Assembly: GCA_947259865.1 (NCBI GenBank)
Contig: CAMYNZ010000003.1
Coordinates: 1 to 29,743 of the forward strand
Length of the DNA: 29,743 bases
Origin: an uncultured Desulfobacterales bacterium
Lineage (GTDB): Bacteria > Desulfobacterota > Desulfobacteria > Desulfobacterales > G020354645
Direction: 5' to 3'
Part shown: in pieces, positions 1 to 9,496 of the stretch
How positions within the stretch are numbered: position 1 is the first letter of the stretch
Layout of the letters: every line of letters starts with the position of its first letter
Notes under the pieces: generated by a model
Databases searched by the model: none
What the model was told of the DNA's origin: nothing
What the model saw: the letters and a program-made list of their open reading frames with translations, nothing else
Position numbers and translations under genes: made by a program

Positions 1-3000
1 ACTTCTGAATTGGGGTTTATTGTTGCCTCGCCGAAGGGCTTATAGTCTGCCTCCCAGGCGATCATTCCTTGATCGTCGGTCATCATTACGGGAGTGCCGA
101 GGTAATTGTTGAGATAATAATACAAAGTATTGCTGACGGCGTCAACCATGGCCAGACGGGCCTGATCGATGTAAAGGTATTCTGACGTAAAAGTTCCATC
201 GGCCTTGCTCTCGGCAATAAGATTGCCGGCGAAGTCGTAATGAAATACTCTCGATTCAGCATTAACCACTTTAATCACCCGCTGGCCGAGACCGTTATAA
301 ACATACTCACCTAATATGTTGCCCGATTCTTCCACCCGAATCAAACGATTGTTCTGGTTATAGATCAGAATTTTGTTTCCGATGGCGGTGATATTACCGT
401 TAGCATCGTAGGAATAGTCGATGGAATCGCCAGGATCTGTTACCCGGGTCAGTTGATTGGTGCCTGGAATATAAGTAAACGATTCGGTTTGACCTTTTAG
501 CGTGCGGGTCAAGCGGTTACCAACCTTATCGTAGGTATAATTGATGGTTCCATACAGGCCATTGGCAGCGGTTAAGCGATTCAGGGCGTCATAAGAAAAA
601 TCCTGGTTATACCAGGGAGTAAATGTGCCGCGGATGGACTTAAGGTTGCGGTTGGCATCGTAAGCGTAGACCTGCTCCATGGGTTCGCCCGGGTTGATTA
701 CCTCCAGGCAATCGCAATCAACGGACGATACGTTGTTAATTATTCCTCCGGAGCCTGTTTCCATTCCTTTGGGGACACCAAAAGAATTATAGGAAATATT
801 GCTAACCAGTGTATTCGTATCGGAATTATGGCTGGTCGTTACTCTTCCGATTTTACCGGTTGCAAAACGTGTATAGTCAATGGTTCTGCCCGAGGGATAG
901 GTAAAGGAATTAAGCCGGCCGCCGGATGTAAAATCACGGTTGAGAGGATAAGTATGGCCATTGATAATGCTGGTTTTACCCACCAGCCGACCCCGAGCGC
1001 TATATTCAAAACCGATAATCCCCGAAGGATCGGTAATGCTGGTGCGACGCCCGATCCCGTTGGTCCCGGCATCATAGCCATAATTAATATTCTGGCCGGA
1101 ATCAGGAAACCGAACTGCAGTCAGGCGATTTAAGAGGTCATACTCGTACTTTATGGTGATACCGTTGGCATCGGTTTTGGCGACTGGATTCTCGGCAGCA
1201 CCATAAACATAGCTTGCAGTGCTGCCATCGGGGGATCTGGTGGACACTAATCTGGCCATGTCGTCATATACAAAGGTGGTTACATTGCTTTCGGCATCCG
1301 TCACCGAAACCAGGTTCCCGTGATTGTCATAGTCGTATGAAGTGATTCCATTACCCGGTTGAACAACTTCCACAAGGCGATTTAGTGTATCATATCCAAA
1401 AGAGGTAGTGTGACCCTCAAAATCGGTCACAGCAGCAATATTTCCATCAAGATCATAACTGTATTCTTTAAAGATATTATCAGCCTTGATCTCTTTCCAG
1501 AGTTTTCCCGGAATATCCGGCTGCTGATATGACCAGCGCTTACGGGAATTGCGATTATCACCTGTATCAAATTTGCTCAATTCGATCCGGTTGCCCTGGG
1601 CATCATACAGATAGGAGATATAGTTTCCTTCCATATCGGATCTTCGAATCAATCTGCCGGTAACATCATCATAGACGAAATAGCTGCTTACACCGTCCTC
1701 ATCAGTGTACTCCGCTGCTAATCCGGCGAGATTGTAGGACATAGTTTTTCTACTATTGTCTGCTTGATGGATAATGGCTGCAATACGGCCCCTGCCATCA
1801 TAGGTGAACTCCTTGGATTGTCCATTCACATCTGTAATACTGCCCGTCTGTCCGGCAGTATTATAATCGGAAAAACCGGTGGCACCAATCAGCGGCCATG
1901 TGAGGGTCAAAAGATCAGCGCTGCCATCATCATAGGCAAAAGCAGTAATATCATCTTTGCCGGCCAGCGGCCCGTCAATGGATAATACCTGTCCTTTAGC
2001 GTTATACGTCAAAGTGGTGATGTACTCATAAGAGGTTGCGGCACCTGTGGCATTCAGGGTAAAGCCTTTCTCTATAACTCGTGAAATCCGTCCAGTGGGA
2101 TTTTCATTGGGGATGGCATCATAATCATTATCATAATCCCAGATGGTCGCTTTGTCTCCATTGCCCAACACGCTATCCTCGCTGCGGATTAAGGGGGCAT
2201 TTATCTCCGGGTGGAAGGTGAAGGTAATCACCCGTTGTTGCGGCGTGTCGGCCGCCAGAATTACCGTAGTCGGATTACCACGGTCATCATGGTCCAGGTA
2301 CCGTCGAATTGAGCCGGCGGCGGTTTCAACCTGGTTCAGGTGCATTTGGATATCATACCGCCAGCGGACGATATAGCTGTTATTGTAGGGCGCACCACCC
2401 GGCCCCGTCATGGAAGAAAGCCTTTTGCGGCCACTAATTTCTTCGATTGTGTAGATGCGCACGGCCCCGTAAGCATCGACCACTTCAATTTCCTTTTCGG
2501 TCCCGTAATCAACGGTGACACCTGTGCCATTAACACTGTAATTTTCCACGCATCGATCCTGATTATTATAAACCCAGGTATTGAGCAGATGGCCGGCCGC
2601 ATTTTTCTTCCGGGTGAGATTGTGAATGTCTGCCGGGTCAGCATAATCATAAACAAACCCGGATCCATCGGCGTAAGTAACGGTTACCAGATTTTCATCT
2701 ATATCATAACCGTAGGAGACCCAGATCCCGTTGGGGACTGCCGGGGTGATTGGACCTGAAATCGAGGTCAGCAATCCGTGGGAATCATAATTAAATGTCA
2801 GCGCACGGCCGCCGGCTTGATCAACAACCCGCTCCAATCTGTTTTGCAGATCATAGCCAAGCTCAAGACGATTTCCGCTTTCATCCTCCAGCCAGAGCAA
2901 TCTTCCTGAGCCGGAGTAACCATAACGGACACCATCCAGCCGGTGCCAGACATATCCACCGGCCCCGGCAATAACCCGGGTACGCTCATAGAATTGACCT

Positions 3001-3947
3001 TTAAAGATACCGGCGGTTGCTTCTTTGAAGTAGGAAACACGTCCGGTGGGATCCACAATCGTAAGGTAGACTTCGCCGCCCACTTCATAGGCGGCGTTCA
3101 AAGTCGCCAAATACGTGTGGCTCCAGCCATGACCCAGGGAGCTAGGCTTATTGGATTTGCTATTATAGGTTGCTGCAAAAGAAAGGCCGTAACGATGGGG
3201 AGAAGCAAAATTCAAATCTTCACGAAATTCAATCATATTGCCGTTCAATATTCGGATCGTTTCCCCGACCAGGCCGCCACCACCCAGCTGTTCGTCCGGA
3301 CTCAGACCGTAATCGATATCACCGGGGGACGAGACCGCCACGGATACCGAATCCGCAGCCGTTCCGGCCGGACCGATTGCAGTTATGGTATACCGGGTCG
3401 TCGCGGCAGGCCTCACCGAGATACGCCCGTTCACAGATACGGTACCGACACCGGGAGCAATGTTACAAGAAGTTGCATTTTTTGAATTCCAGATCAGTGA
3501 ACTGGATTCACCATGACTGATTGACTCGGGGAAGGCAGACAAGGTTACTTCCGGTGGAGGGATTAAACTGGTTTTTTGGATCTCGAGTTGAAGGGAGGCT
3601 CCGGGTGTACCCCTGAGAAATAAAATCAGACGATTTCTGGTGCGCAGACGTATAGCTTTATCGAAGACCGCCTGGTTGCTGCTTAAGAAATCACGCAGAA
3701 AGATAAACCTCCCATTTAATATTAGAAACCCACTCCGAAACCTATTATCGGTGCCAATTTTTGTAAGACTGAGGAAACCGTCTCCGGGTGTATCTATTTT
3801 AAAACGATGCAGAGACAGGTGCAAACCCCACCAGCCGAGGTTAACCTTCTGGGGGCCTAATACGGATTGGCCGGCGGCAAAGATGAAAGGTGCAATTGAG
3901 AAGATGATAAGGAGGGTAATAAGCAGAAAAGGGCGCTTTATTAGCAT
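1..3947 (-). CDS. Secreted RHS/YD-repeat protein with Ig-like domain, C-terminus off the left edge
   Basis: One minus-strand frame stays open from an ATG at 3947-3945 to the window edge, about 1315 residues with no stop. The start is preceded by AAGGA about 9 nt upstream. The N-terminus (MLIKRPFLLITLLIIFSIAP, then FIFA) is a signal peptide, so the protein is exported. Residues about 130-210 form an Ig-like module with a typical end (TTRYTITAIGPAGTA). From about residue 350 onward there are many YD repeats such as LDGNIAAVTDFEGHTTSFGYD and YDANGNIT. The last visible residues (AWEADYKPFGEATINP) match the start of the conserved RHS core, so the core end and any variable tip lie beyond the edge. 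RHS proteins build a hollow beta-shell and often carry a toxin or adhesin tip, which cannot be judged here. The class is certain; the function is not. Confidence 0.9.
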   Translation of the reverse strand, partial: MLIKRPFLLITLLIIFSIAPFIFAAGQSVLGPQKVNLGWWGLHLSLHRFKIDTPGDGFLSLTKIGTDNRFRSGFLILNGRFIFLRDFLSSNQAVFDKAIRLRTRNRLILFLRGTPGASLQLEIQKTSLIPPPEVTLSAFPESISHGESSSLIWNSKNATSCNIAPGVGTVSVNGRISVRPAATTRYTITAIGPAGTAADSVSVAVSSPGDIDYGLSPDEQLGGGGLVGETIRILNGNMIEFREDLNFASPHRYGLSFAATYNSKSNKPSSLGHGWSHTYLATLNAAYEVGGEVYLTIVDPTGRVSYFKEATAGIFKGQFYERTRVIAGAGGYVWHRLDGVRYGYSGSGRLLWLEDESGNRLELGYDLQNRLERVVDQAGGRALTFNYDSHGLLTSISGPITPAVPNGIWVSYGYDIDENLVTVTYADGSGFVYDYADPADIHNLTRKKNAAGHLLNTWVYNNQDRCVENYSVNGTGVTVDYGTEKEIEVVDAYGAVRIYTIEEISGRKRLSSMTGPGGAPYNNSYIVRWRYDIQMHLNQVETAAGSIRRYLDHDDRGNPTTVILAADTPQQRVITFTFHPEINAPLIRSEDSVLGNGDKATIWDYDNDYDAIPNENPTGRISRVIEKGFTLNATGAATSYEYITTLTYNAKGQVLSIDGPLAGKDDITAFAYDDGSADLLTLTWPLIGATGFSDYNTAGQTGSITDVNGQSKEFTYDGRGRIAAIIHQADNSRKTMSYNLAGLAAEYTDEDGVSSYFVYDDVTGRLIRRSDMEGNYISYLYDAQGNRIELSKFDTGDNRNSRKRWSYQQPDIPGKLWKEIKADNIFKEYSYDLDGNIAAVTDFEGHTTSFGYDTLNRLVEVVQPGNGITSYDYDNHGNLVSVTDAESNVTTFVYDDMARLVSTRSPDGSTASYVYGAAENPVAKTDANGITIKYEYDLLNRLTAVRFPDSGQNINYGYDAGTNGIGRRTSITDPSGIIGFEYSARGRLVGKTSIINGHTYPLNRDFTSGGRLNSFTYPSGRTIDYTRFATGKIGRVTTSHNSDTNTLVSNISYNSFGVPKGMETGSGGIINNVSSVDCDCLEVINPGEPMEQVYAYDANRNLKSIRGTFTPWYNQDFSYDALNRLTAANGLYGTINYTYDKVGNRLTRTLKGQTESFTYIPGTNQLTRVTDPGDSIDYSYDANGNITAIGNKILIYNQNNRLIRVEESGNILGEYVYNGLGQRVIKVVNAESRVFHYDFAGNLIAESKADGTFTSEYLYIDQARLAMVDAVSNTLYYYLNNYLGTPVMMTDDQGMIAWEADYKPFGEATINPNSE

Positions 3948-4195
3948 TTGTTTTTTTCCTTTTCTCAAAACCCTACTCCATACCAGGATTGTTTTGACCA
4001 AAGAGGAGTTCTATTAAACCGTTTGTATGAATAGGAATTATTTATGTTTAATCAGGGTAGTTTTATAATGCAATAATAATGTTTCTACGTTTCTACCTAA
4101 AAAAAATTTTCTGGTGTAGAATATAAATAGGAATCGCAGAGATTATTCAAGATGATGAAATTTAAAAAAACTTGTGCGGGGATGATCCGGATGCT
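3948..4195. promoter_or_regulatory. AT-rich divergent intergenic region
   Basis: This gap separates the minus-strand RHS gene from the plus-strand transporter gene and must hold both promoters. A TATAAT hexamer lies at 4064-4069 on the plus strand, but the sequence 17 bp upstream of it is a poor -35. GTTTCTAC is duplicated in tandem at 4081-4096. No convincing operator or RNA gene is visible. Confidence 0.3.
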
Positions 4196-5422
4196 ATGAA
4201 CACGGCGTCGGTTCGGATAGGTCTTATGCAAAAACTGGATAAATCGATTTTCAGCACCCTTTTTTTCTCCATCTTTGCCACGGTCACCGGTGTAGGTATC
4301 GTGGTGCCCCTTTTGCCGGTCTATGCCCGTGATCTGGGAGCCGGCGGGCTGTACATCGGTATGATATTCGGCGCCTTTTCGCTTTCCCGGACGATTTTGC
4401 TGCCCTATTTCGGTCGGCAGTCGGATAAAAAAGGTCGCAAAACGTTTATCGTTCCCGGTCTTTTTGCCTATACTCTCATATCCATCGCCTTTATATTCTC
4501 AAAAAACGTCAACTCCCTTATCCTTTTAAGATTTGTACAGGGCGCCGCCTCGGCCATGCTCCTGCCCGTTATCCAGGCCTATGTCGGTGATATCACCCCC
4601 CAAGGCCGTGAGGGTCTTACCATGGGCATATTTAACATGTCACTGTTTTTAGGGTTGAGCCTGGGACCGGTATTGGGCGGGGTTATCAATGACCGTTTCA
4701 ACCTGGACGCGGCCTTTATCGGCATGGGAAGTCTGTCGTTCATCGGATTTTTATTGGGCTTTTTCCTGCTGCCCCCTACCCGTTCCGAACGGGTGGTTCA
4801 GCAGGGCAGACCCCCGGCAGCCTGGAAACGGCTGCTGCAGGACCGGGATATTGCCGGGCTGTTTGTCTTCAGGCTGGCCTATACCGCCTGTATCGGCATC
4901 ATCTGGGGATTTTTACCCATACTGGGCGCCGGAGAATTATCGCTTTCCAGTTCATCGATCGGGATTCTGGTCATGCTGGCCATTTTTGTCAGCGGTATCA
5001 TCCATGTACCCATGGGGTGGTTGTCTGACCGCATCAATAAAAAATTGATGGTGGCCAGCGGTGGTTTGATTGCCGGCTATGCGGTTTTAACGTTCAAATG
5101 GGCGGCAACCTTCGGAGATATGGTTACGGCCAGTTTATTATTTGGTGTCGGCGGCGGCATATCCATGCCGGCCCTGGCGGCACTGGGCGTTTTGATCGGA
5201 AACAGGACCGACGCCATGGGCTCGGTTATGGCACTGCTGACCGTGGGCCACAGCCTGGGAATGCTGGTGGGTGCCATGCTGGCCGGTTTGATGATGGACC
5301 TTTTTCAACTGCGCCAGGTTTTTCCGCTGGGCACGGTCATCATGGGTCTGGGGGTCGGGCTCTTTGTTATTTGCACCCTGCACCCCAAAACCCGGGGCGA
5401 TTCGGTAGCGTCCGGCAAATAA
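4196..5422 (+). CDS. MFS transporter, probable drug/metabolite exporter (DHA1 type)
   Basis: About 408 residues with some twelve hydrophobic segments, the usual size for a 12-helix major facilitator. The diagnostic loop 2-3 motif A is present (GRQSDKKGRK), followed by the conserved helix 4-5 stretch (LRFVQGAASAMLLPVIQAYV, then GDITPQGREG) and the glycine-rich helix 5 antiporter-like motif (GLSLGPVLGGVI). These fit the DHA1 drug:H+ antiporter branch, but the substrate cannot be read from sequence. The frame is open from a TTG at 4172. I prefer the ATG at 4196; the ATG at 4226 (MQKLDKSIF), just before the first helix, is also plausible, and none has a strong ribosome-binding site. The gene stands alone. 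Confidence 0.85.
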   Translation: MNTASVRIGLMQKLDKSIFSTLFFSIFATVTGVGIVVPLLPVYARDLGAGGLYIGMIFGAFSLSRTILLPYFGRQSDKKGRKTFIVPGLFAYTLISIAFIFSKNVNSLILLRFVQGAASAMLLPVIQAYVGDITPQGREGLTMGIFNMSLFLGLSLGPVLGGVINDRFNLDAAFIGMGSLSFIGFLLGFFLLPPTRSERVVQQGRPPAAWKRLLQDRDIAGLFVFRLAYTACIGIIWGFLPILGAGELSLSSSSIGILVMLAIFVSGIIHVPMGWLSDRINKKLMVASGGLIAGYAVLTFKWAATFGDMVTASLLFGVGGGISMPALAALGVLIGNRTDAMGSVMALLTVGHSLGMLVGAMLAGLMMDLFQLRQVFPLGTVIMGLGVGLFVICTLHPKTRGDSVASGK

Positions 5423-5582
5423 TTGTAAAGTAAGACAAAAAAGTGTAAAATAACGATGTATTAACCGCTGATCCAGCGATTGACAATCGGGGTTTTTGCA
5501 TTAACCTTAGTATCACTAAAGCAAAAAACAGACCGTAAAAAATCCGCATAACAATCGGCAAGGAAAAGAATCAGGGAAACAC

Positions 5583-6698
5583 ATGGCAGCCAAACAAGAT
5601 TATTACGAAGTTTTAGGCGTTAACCGCAATTCTGATGATGCTGAAATCAAGGGAAACTATCGAAAACTCGCCCTAAAGTTCCACCCGGACCGAAACCCAG
5701 GAGACGCACAGGCTGAAGAAAGCTTTAAAGAAGCTGCCGAAGCCTATGAGGTCCTGCGAGACCCGCAGAAGCGCAATATCTATGATCAGTACGGCCACCA
5801 GGGACTTGAAGGGTCAGGGTTTTCCGGATTCGGCGGATTCGAAGACATATTTTCAAGCTTTGGCGACATCTTTGAGGATTTTTTCGGTTTTGGCAGCAGC
5901 CGGCGATCCAGAAATCGGGCCCAGCGCGGCACCGATCTCCGCTACGACATGACATTGGACTTCATGCAAGCGGCCTTTGGAACCGAAACCGAAATCAAGA
6001 TTGAAAAGGCCGAAACCTGCCCCACCTGCAGCGGAAACGGTTGTGAACCGGGCACAGGGCCGGAAAATTGCAGCCATTGTCAAGGCCGCGGCCAGATCAC
6101 CCGGGCCCAGGGTTTTTTCACGGTGCGAACCACCTGCCCATCCTGTCGCGGTGCCGGTCAGGTCATAACACACCCGTGTAACGATTGCAGAGGCATGGGT
6201 CAGGTTAAGACCCGTAAAAATGTGGCAGTTAAAATTCCGGCCGGCGTGGATGCCGGATCCAGGCTACGTTTGACCGGGGAGGGTGAAGCCGGGGTTAATG
6301 GCGGACCGCACGGGGACCTTTATGTATTTATTCATGTCCAGCCCCACGAATTTTTTGAACGGGACAATACAGACATAATCTGCCGGGTGCCGATTTCTTT
6401 TGTGCAGGCGGCCCTGGGGGACAAAATAACGATTCCGACCCTGGTCGGCGAGAAATCGATCAATGTACGCAAAGGGACCCAACCGGGCGACAAAAAGCGG
6501 TTGCGCGGTGAGGGCATAGCCTCCCTGCGTCACGGGCGACGCGGTGATCAGATCGTACTGTTTGACATCAAAACCCCAACCAATTTGAACAAAAAACAGG
6601 AACACCTCCTCAAGGATTTTGCCAAACTCGAAACCAATAAACTGAGCAGCAAGCTCAAAAATATCCTTAAGGGTGATCTTGCCGGCGCAAGCAACTAG
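5583..6698 (+). CDS. dnaJ: Chaperone protein DnaJ (Hsp40)
   Basis: 371 residues, normal length for a type I DnaJ. It has an N-terminal J domain (residues 1-70) with the HPD signature at 34-36 that stimulates DnaK ATPase. A Gly/Phe-rich linker follows (GSGFSGFGGFEDIFSSFGDI). The zinc domain (about 146-206) has all four CxxCxGxG repeats (CPTCSGNG, CSHCQGRG, CPSCRGAG, CNDCRGMG). The C-terminal beta domains bind unfolded client proteins in the cytoplasm. The ATG follows AGGGAA at a normal distance. dnaK and grpE are not in the window, so the gene is uncoupled from the common grpE-dnaK-dnaJ order. No CIRCE element is visible upstream. Confidence 0.97.
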   Translation: MAAKQDYYEVLGVNRNSDDAEIKGNYRKLALKFHPDRNPGDAQAEESFKEAAEAYEVLRDPQKRNIYDQYGHQGLEGSGFSGFGGFEDIFSSFGDIFEDFFGFGSSRRSRNRAQRGTDLRYDMTLDFMQAAFGTETEIKIEKAETCPTCSGNGCEPGTGPENCSHCQGRGQITRAQGFFTVRTTCPSCRGAGQVITHPCNDCRGMGQVKTRKNVAVKIPAGVDAGSRLRLTGEGEAGVNGGPHGDLYVFIHVQPHEFFERDNTDIICRVPISFVQAALGDKITIPTLVGEKSINVRKGTQPGDKKRLRGEGIASLRHGRRGDQIVLFDIKTPTNLNKKQEHLLKDFAKLETNKLSSKLKNILKGDLAGASN

Positions 6699-6772
6699 AA
6701 GCTTACAATCAATTGCAGCCGCAATAATGCCAGTGCATGGGAGTGTCGGCAACAAACATATGGAATAGACGC

Positions 6773-7153
6773 ATGTTTGAATTAAAAGTGGTAACCCATT
6801 TTGCAGCCGCCCATCAGCTAAAAATGGTGGCGAAAAAATGTGAAAGCCTGCATGGCCACAACTGGAAGGTCGAGGTCTATCTGACTGGAGAGGAATTAAA
6901 CCGGGCAGGGGTATTGATGGATTTTGGAGAAATAAAAAAAGAGGTTTCCAGTATCATGAAAACGCTGGACCACAAATTTCTCAATGAAACGGAGGTCTTC
7001 CATGACGACCGCCCCCCCTCATCAGAAAATATCGCCCAATACATTGCCATTGAATTACAGGCGGCCATCAAAGACCCCGCAATCAAAGTCAGCCGGGTGA
7101 CCGCCTGGGAATCCGAGAACGCATGCGCAGCCTATATCGTCGGTAGCCCCTGA
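6773..7153 (+). CDS. queD: 6-carboxy-5,6,7,8-tetrahydropterin synthase (QueD)
   Basis: 126 residues of the PTPS/QueD fold. QueD turns 7,8-dihydroneopterin triphosphate into 6-carboxytetrahydropterin for preQ0/queuosine synthesis. The zinc histidines are H14 (FAAAHQL) and H27/H29 (LHGHNW). The catalytic cysteine C23 sits in a C-x3-HGH spacing, the QueD type rather than the longer spacing of biopterin-forming PTPS. The Asp-His pair (TLDHKFLN) and the substrate-binding Glu (TAWESENACAAY) are present. The frame is open upstream to 6737, but the ATG at 6773 starts exactly at the conserved MFELKVVTHF beta strand and has GGA 8 nt upstream, so I chose it. Other que genes are not in the window. Confidence 0.92.
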   Translation: MFELKVVTHFAAAHQLKMVAKKCESLHGHNWKVEVYLTGEELNRAGVLMDFGEIKKEVSSIMKTLDHKFLNETEVFHDDRPPSSENIAQYIAIELQAAIKDPAIKVSRVTAWESENACAAYIVGSP

Positions 7154-7197
7154 AATTCCTACGCTGGTTTTGATAGATTATTTGCGGAGCATGATAC

Positions 7198-7344
7198 TAA
7201 AACTGGTTTCAAATCCCCAGATTATGTTCGAAGGCAAGGCGCAAGACGACGAAAAAGCGGAGCATACACGTTAGTATGTGAGCATTTTGAATCGGCTTGC
7301 AACACAGCTTGCGGACATTAGATGGGGTTTTGAAACCAGTTTTA
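7198..7344. repeat. 147-bp imperfect palindromic element (MITE/REP-like)
   Basis: The ends are a 16-bp perfect inverted repeat (TAAAACTGGTTTCAAA at 7198-7213 and its complement at 7329-7344). The pairing continues with mismatches through CCCCA and ATGT(T/C)CG to a central hairpin CATAC-ACGTTA-GTATG (7263-7278). Almost the whole element can fold on itself. No ORF fits inside. It lies between convergent queD and pyrE and could also act as a bidirectional terminator. Its last three bases are the complement of the pyrE stop codon. Confidence 0.8.
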
Positions 7345-7908
7345 AAGATCACTACCGGCCGACATCGCCTCCATCAATTCATCCCGCGTAATTATCGCCG
7401 ACACATCTTCAACATGTTGTCGGATATTCTCCAGTCCGCCTTCCTGGCGATCCACCAGAATGACGGCCGTAACCACCTCCATACCTTCATCTCGCACGCG
7501 TTCGATGGCTTTGATGGTAGAGCCACCCGTGGTGGCAACATCATCGATGATCGCGACCCGTTCTCCCGGCTTAATATCCCCTTCAATCCATTTAACGATC
7601 CCGTGGTCTTTCTGAGTCTTGCGGATGGAAAAGGCTTTGACGGGTTTTCGGCCCAATTCCGAGGCAAAAGCAGTCGCGACGGCAATCGGATCCGCGCCAA
7701 AAGTCAAACCGCCGACAGCCTCCACATTTTTATCTTTTATGGCCTCAAACATTAAACTGCCCGCCAGAAACATTCCCCGGGGATGCAATGTTGTCGGTTT
7801 GCAGTTGATATAAAATTGACTCATTCGACCGGATACTAGCTTGAAAACCGGCTCCTGACTGTATTGAAAGGACTTGCGGCAAATTAACCCGATAAGTTCC
7901 TGTTTCAT
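7342..7908 (-). CDS. pyrE: Orotate phosphoribosyltransferase
   Basis: 188 residues. The enzyme transfers phosphoribosyl from PRPP to orotate, giving orotidine 5'-phosphate in pyrimidine synthesis. The PRPP-binding loop is clear ([14 protein letters not shown]), as are the substrate segment ([15 protein letters not shown]) and the flexible loop ([11 protein letters not shown]). The frame is open to 7968, but the ATG at 7908 (MKQELIGLI) has AAGGA 9 nt upstream and matches the usual family start. The stop codon (7344-7342) coincides with the outer edge of the palindromic element at 7198-7344, so the last residues may have been changed when that element inserted. No other pyr gene is near. Confidence 0.94.
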   Translation of the reverse strand: MKQELIGLICRKSFQYSQEPVFKLVSGRMSQFYINCKPTTLHPRGMFLAGSLMFEAIKDKNVEAVGGLTFGADPIAVATAFASELGRKPVKAFSIRKTQKDHGIVKWIEGDIKPGERVAIIDDVATTGGSTIKAIERVRDEGMEVVTAVILVDRQEGGLENIRQHVEDVSAIITRDELMEAMSAGSDL

Positions 7909-8003
7909 AACAATAAATCCTTTATATAATAAAGATATAAAATCCCACCGGTACCCGGTTGACATCAAGAAACTATTGCGTTTAAAGTACTGATTGGATA
8001 TAA

Positions 8004-8056
8004 AAAGCCTCCACCGAAATGGAAGAAGCCGTTAATGGGATTCCAGTGGAGGCTTT
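8004..8056. repeat. Inverted repeat upstream of the tolC-like gene
   Basis: AAAGCCTCCAC at 8004-8014 and GTGGAGGCTTT at 8046-8056 are a perfect 11-bp inverted repeat with a 31-base loop that itself contains TGGAA/TTCCA. It lies in the divergent gap between pyrE and the tolC-like gene, about 95 bp before the latter's start. It could be a leader hairpin of the tolC-ftsEX transcript or a protein-binding site. There is no T-run after it, so it is not a typical terminator. Confidence 0.5.
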
Positions 8057-8149
8057 GAGCAAGGAAAACTGAGAGCAGCACTCCTTGGACTCTTTGCACC
8101 AATATCAATTAAACTTAAACAGGTCAATTCAAATTCGCAGGAGGATATT

Positions 8150-9496
8150 GTGCAACTACGGGCTTCAAATCGACAAATCAGACTATTGCAACCGATGGTA
8201 ACAGCCGCTCTGATTCTTGGATTATGGCTGGTTTTGACACCGGTTTCTTCAGCCCGGAGCCAGGACACTGAGCTTACTCTCAAACAGGCCGTCGAACTCG
8301 CCATCAAGGCTAACCTCAATCTGATGATATCCAGGGAAGACATCGCAGCGGCCCATTCCATCAAAAACATTCAACGCTCCAATTTGCTACCAACCTTTAG
8401 CACCCTCTACGAGTACACCCGGGATGATGAAGGCCGCAGTATTGGCGGGTTTGCCGAAGCCTCCCGGGACACATACACCTTTGCCGTTACGGCTACCCAA
8501 CCGCTCTTTCGGGGGTTTGAACTGATCAACGCCTACCGAATTGCCGAGCTGGGGGTTGACGTGGCCGAACTCAATGAAAAATTGACCCGGCTCAATGTCA
8601 TATTTGACATAAAAAGTGCCTATTTTACGGTTTTAAAGACAAAAAAGCTGGAACTGGTGGCCCGGGAATCGGTCAAAAACCTCGAAGCCCAGGAAGACGT
8701 GGCCAGGAATTTTTACGAAGTCGGCATGACCCCTTTAAACGATCTGCTGCAGGTCCAGGTCCGGGTGGCCAACGCCAAACAGGAATTAATTGTTGCCCAA
8801 AACAATTTTGAAATCGCCAAATCACAATTTAATATTATCCTGCGGCAACCCGTCAATTCAGCGGTTCGGCTGGTGGATATTCAGGCAATTACACCCCTGG
8901 AAAACGATATCGACTATTTTCTTGAACAGGCCGACACCAACCGGCTCGATATCAAAGTTGCCAATTTGGAGATCGAGATCGCCCAAAAAGACGTGGAAGT
9001 GGCCAAAAAGGATTATTATCCTTCTTTGACCCTCAACGGAAACTACTTCAGGGTCGGGGATGACCCGGATGTGGACGGCGGTGAGGGAATATTTGATGAA
9101 GACGGATGGCAAATTGCGGCCACCGCTTCATGGGATATCTGGGAGTGGGGCCGGCGAAATTCGGGTAAAAAAGAAAAATTGAGTCGTCTGGCCCAGGCGC
9201 GCTATAATAGGGAAGCGGTTCAGGATCTGGCCCACCTTGAAGTAAAAGAAGCCTATCTTAAAGTGATCGAGTCTGAAAGAAATATCGTCACTGTTGAAAA
9301 AGCATTGGTGCAGGGCAAAGAAAATTTAAGGATAAACGAAGAACGCTATAAAGAACAGGTCGCCACCTCAACCGATGTGCTGGATGCACAAACCCTGCTG
9401 ACGATTACAAGAACAAATTATGTCAACGCATTGTATGACTTCGAAATCGCCAAAGCAGCTTTGCAGCGGGCCATCAGCCTGGAAAAGTTGGAATGA
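8150..9496 (+). CDS. TolC family outer membrane efflux protein
   Basis: 448 residues starting with GTG, with a strong AGGAGG about 6 nt upstream. A signal peptide (hydrophobic AALILGLWLVLTPVSS followed by ARSQD) is followed by two homologous outer membrane efflux (OEP) repeats: helical coiled-coil stretches of about 60-70 residues alternating with short beta strands (FAVTATQPLFRGFELINAYR in the first, WQIAATASWDIWEWGRR in the second). TolC proteins form trimeric outer membrane channels joined to inner membrane transporters. The stop overlaps the ftsE start (ATGA at 9493-9496), so the two are translationally coupled. No periplasmic adaptor gene is present. The association with the FtsEX block suggests an envelope role, which is inference. 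Confidence 0.9.
   Translation: MQLRASNRQIRLLQPMVTAALILGLWLVLTPVSSARSQDTELTLKQAVELAIKANLNLMISREDIAAAHSIKNIQRSNLLPTFSTLYEYTRDDEGRSIGGFAEASRDTYTFAVTATQPLFRGFELINAYRIAELGVDVAELNEKLTRLNVIFDIKSAYFTVLKTKKLELVARESVKNLEAQEDVARNFYEVGMTPLNDLLQVQVRVANAKQELIVAQNNFEIAKSQFNIILRQPVNSAVRLVDIQAITPLENDIDYFLEQADTNRLDIKVANLEIEIAQKDVEVAKKDYYPSLTLNGNYFRVGDDPDVDGGEGIFDEDGWQIAATASWDIWEWGRRNSGKKEKLSRLAQARYNREAVQDLAHLEVKEAYLKVIESERNIVTVEKALVQGKENLRINEERYKEQVATSTDVLDAQTLLTITRTNYVNALYDFEIAKAALQRAISLEKLE

Noticed and set aside
2340..3485. Plus-strand frames of 139 and 180 residues in the RHS region
   Set aside because: The minus strand is continuously open with YD repeats; the plus-strand frames are its reverse shadows.
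5479..5508. Sigma-70 promoter upstream of dnaJ
   Set aside because: TTGACA at 5480-5485 is perfect but no acceptable -10 lies 16-18 bp downstream.
5423..5582. CIRCE heat-shock operator before dnaJ
   Set aside because: No TTAGCACTC/GAGTGCTAA-like pair is present.
7297..7755. 152-residue plus-strand frame
   Set aside because: Antisense of pyrE, beginning inside the palindromic element.
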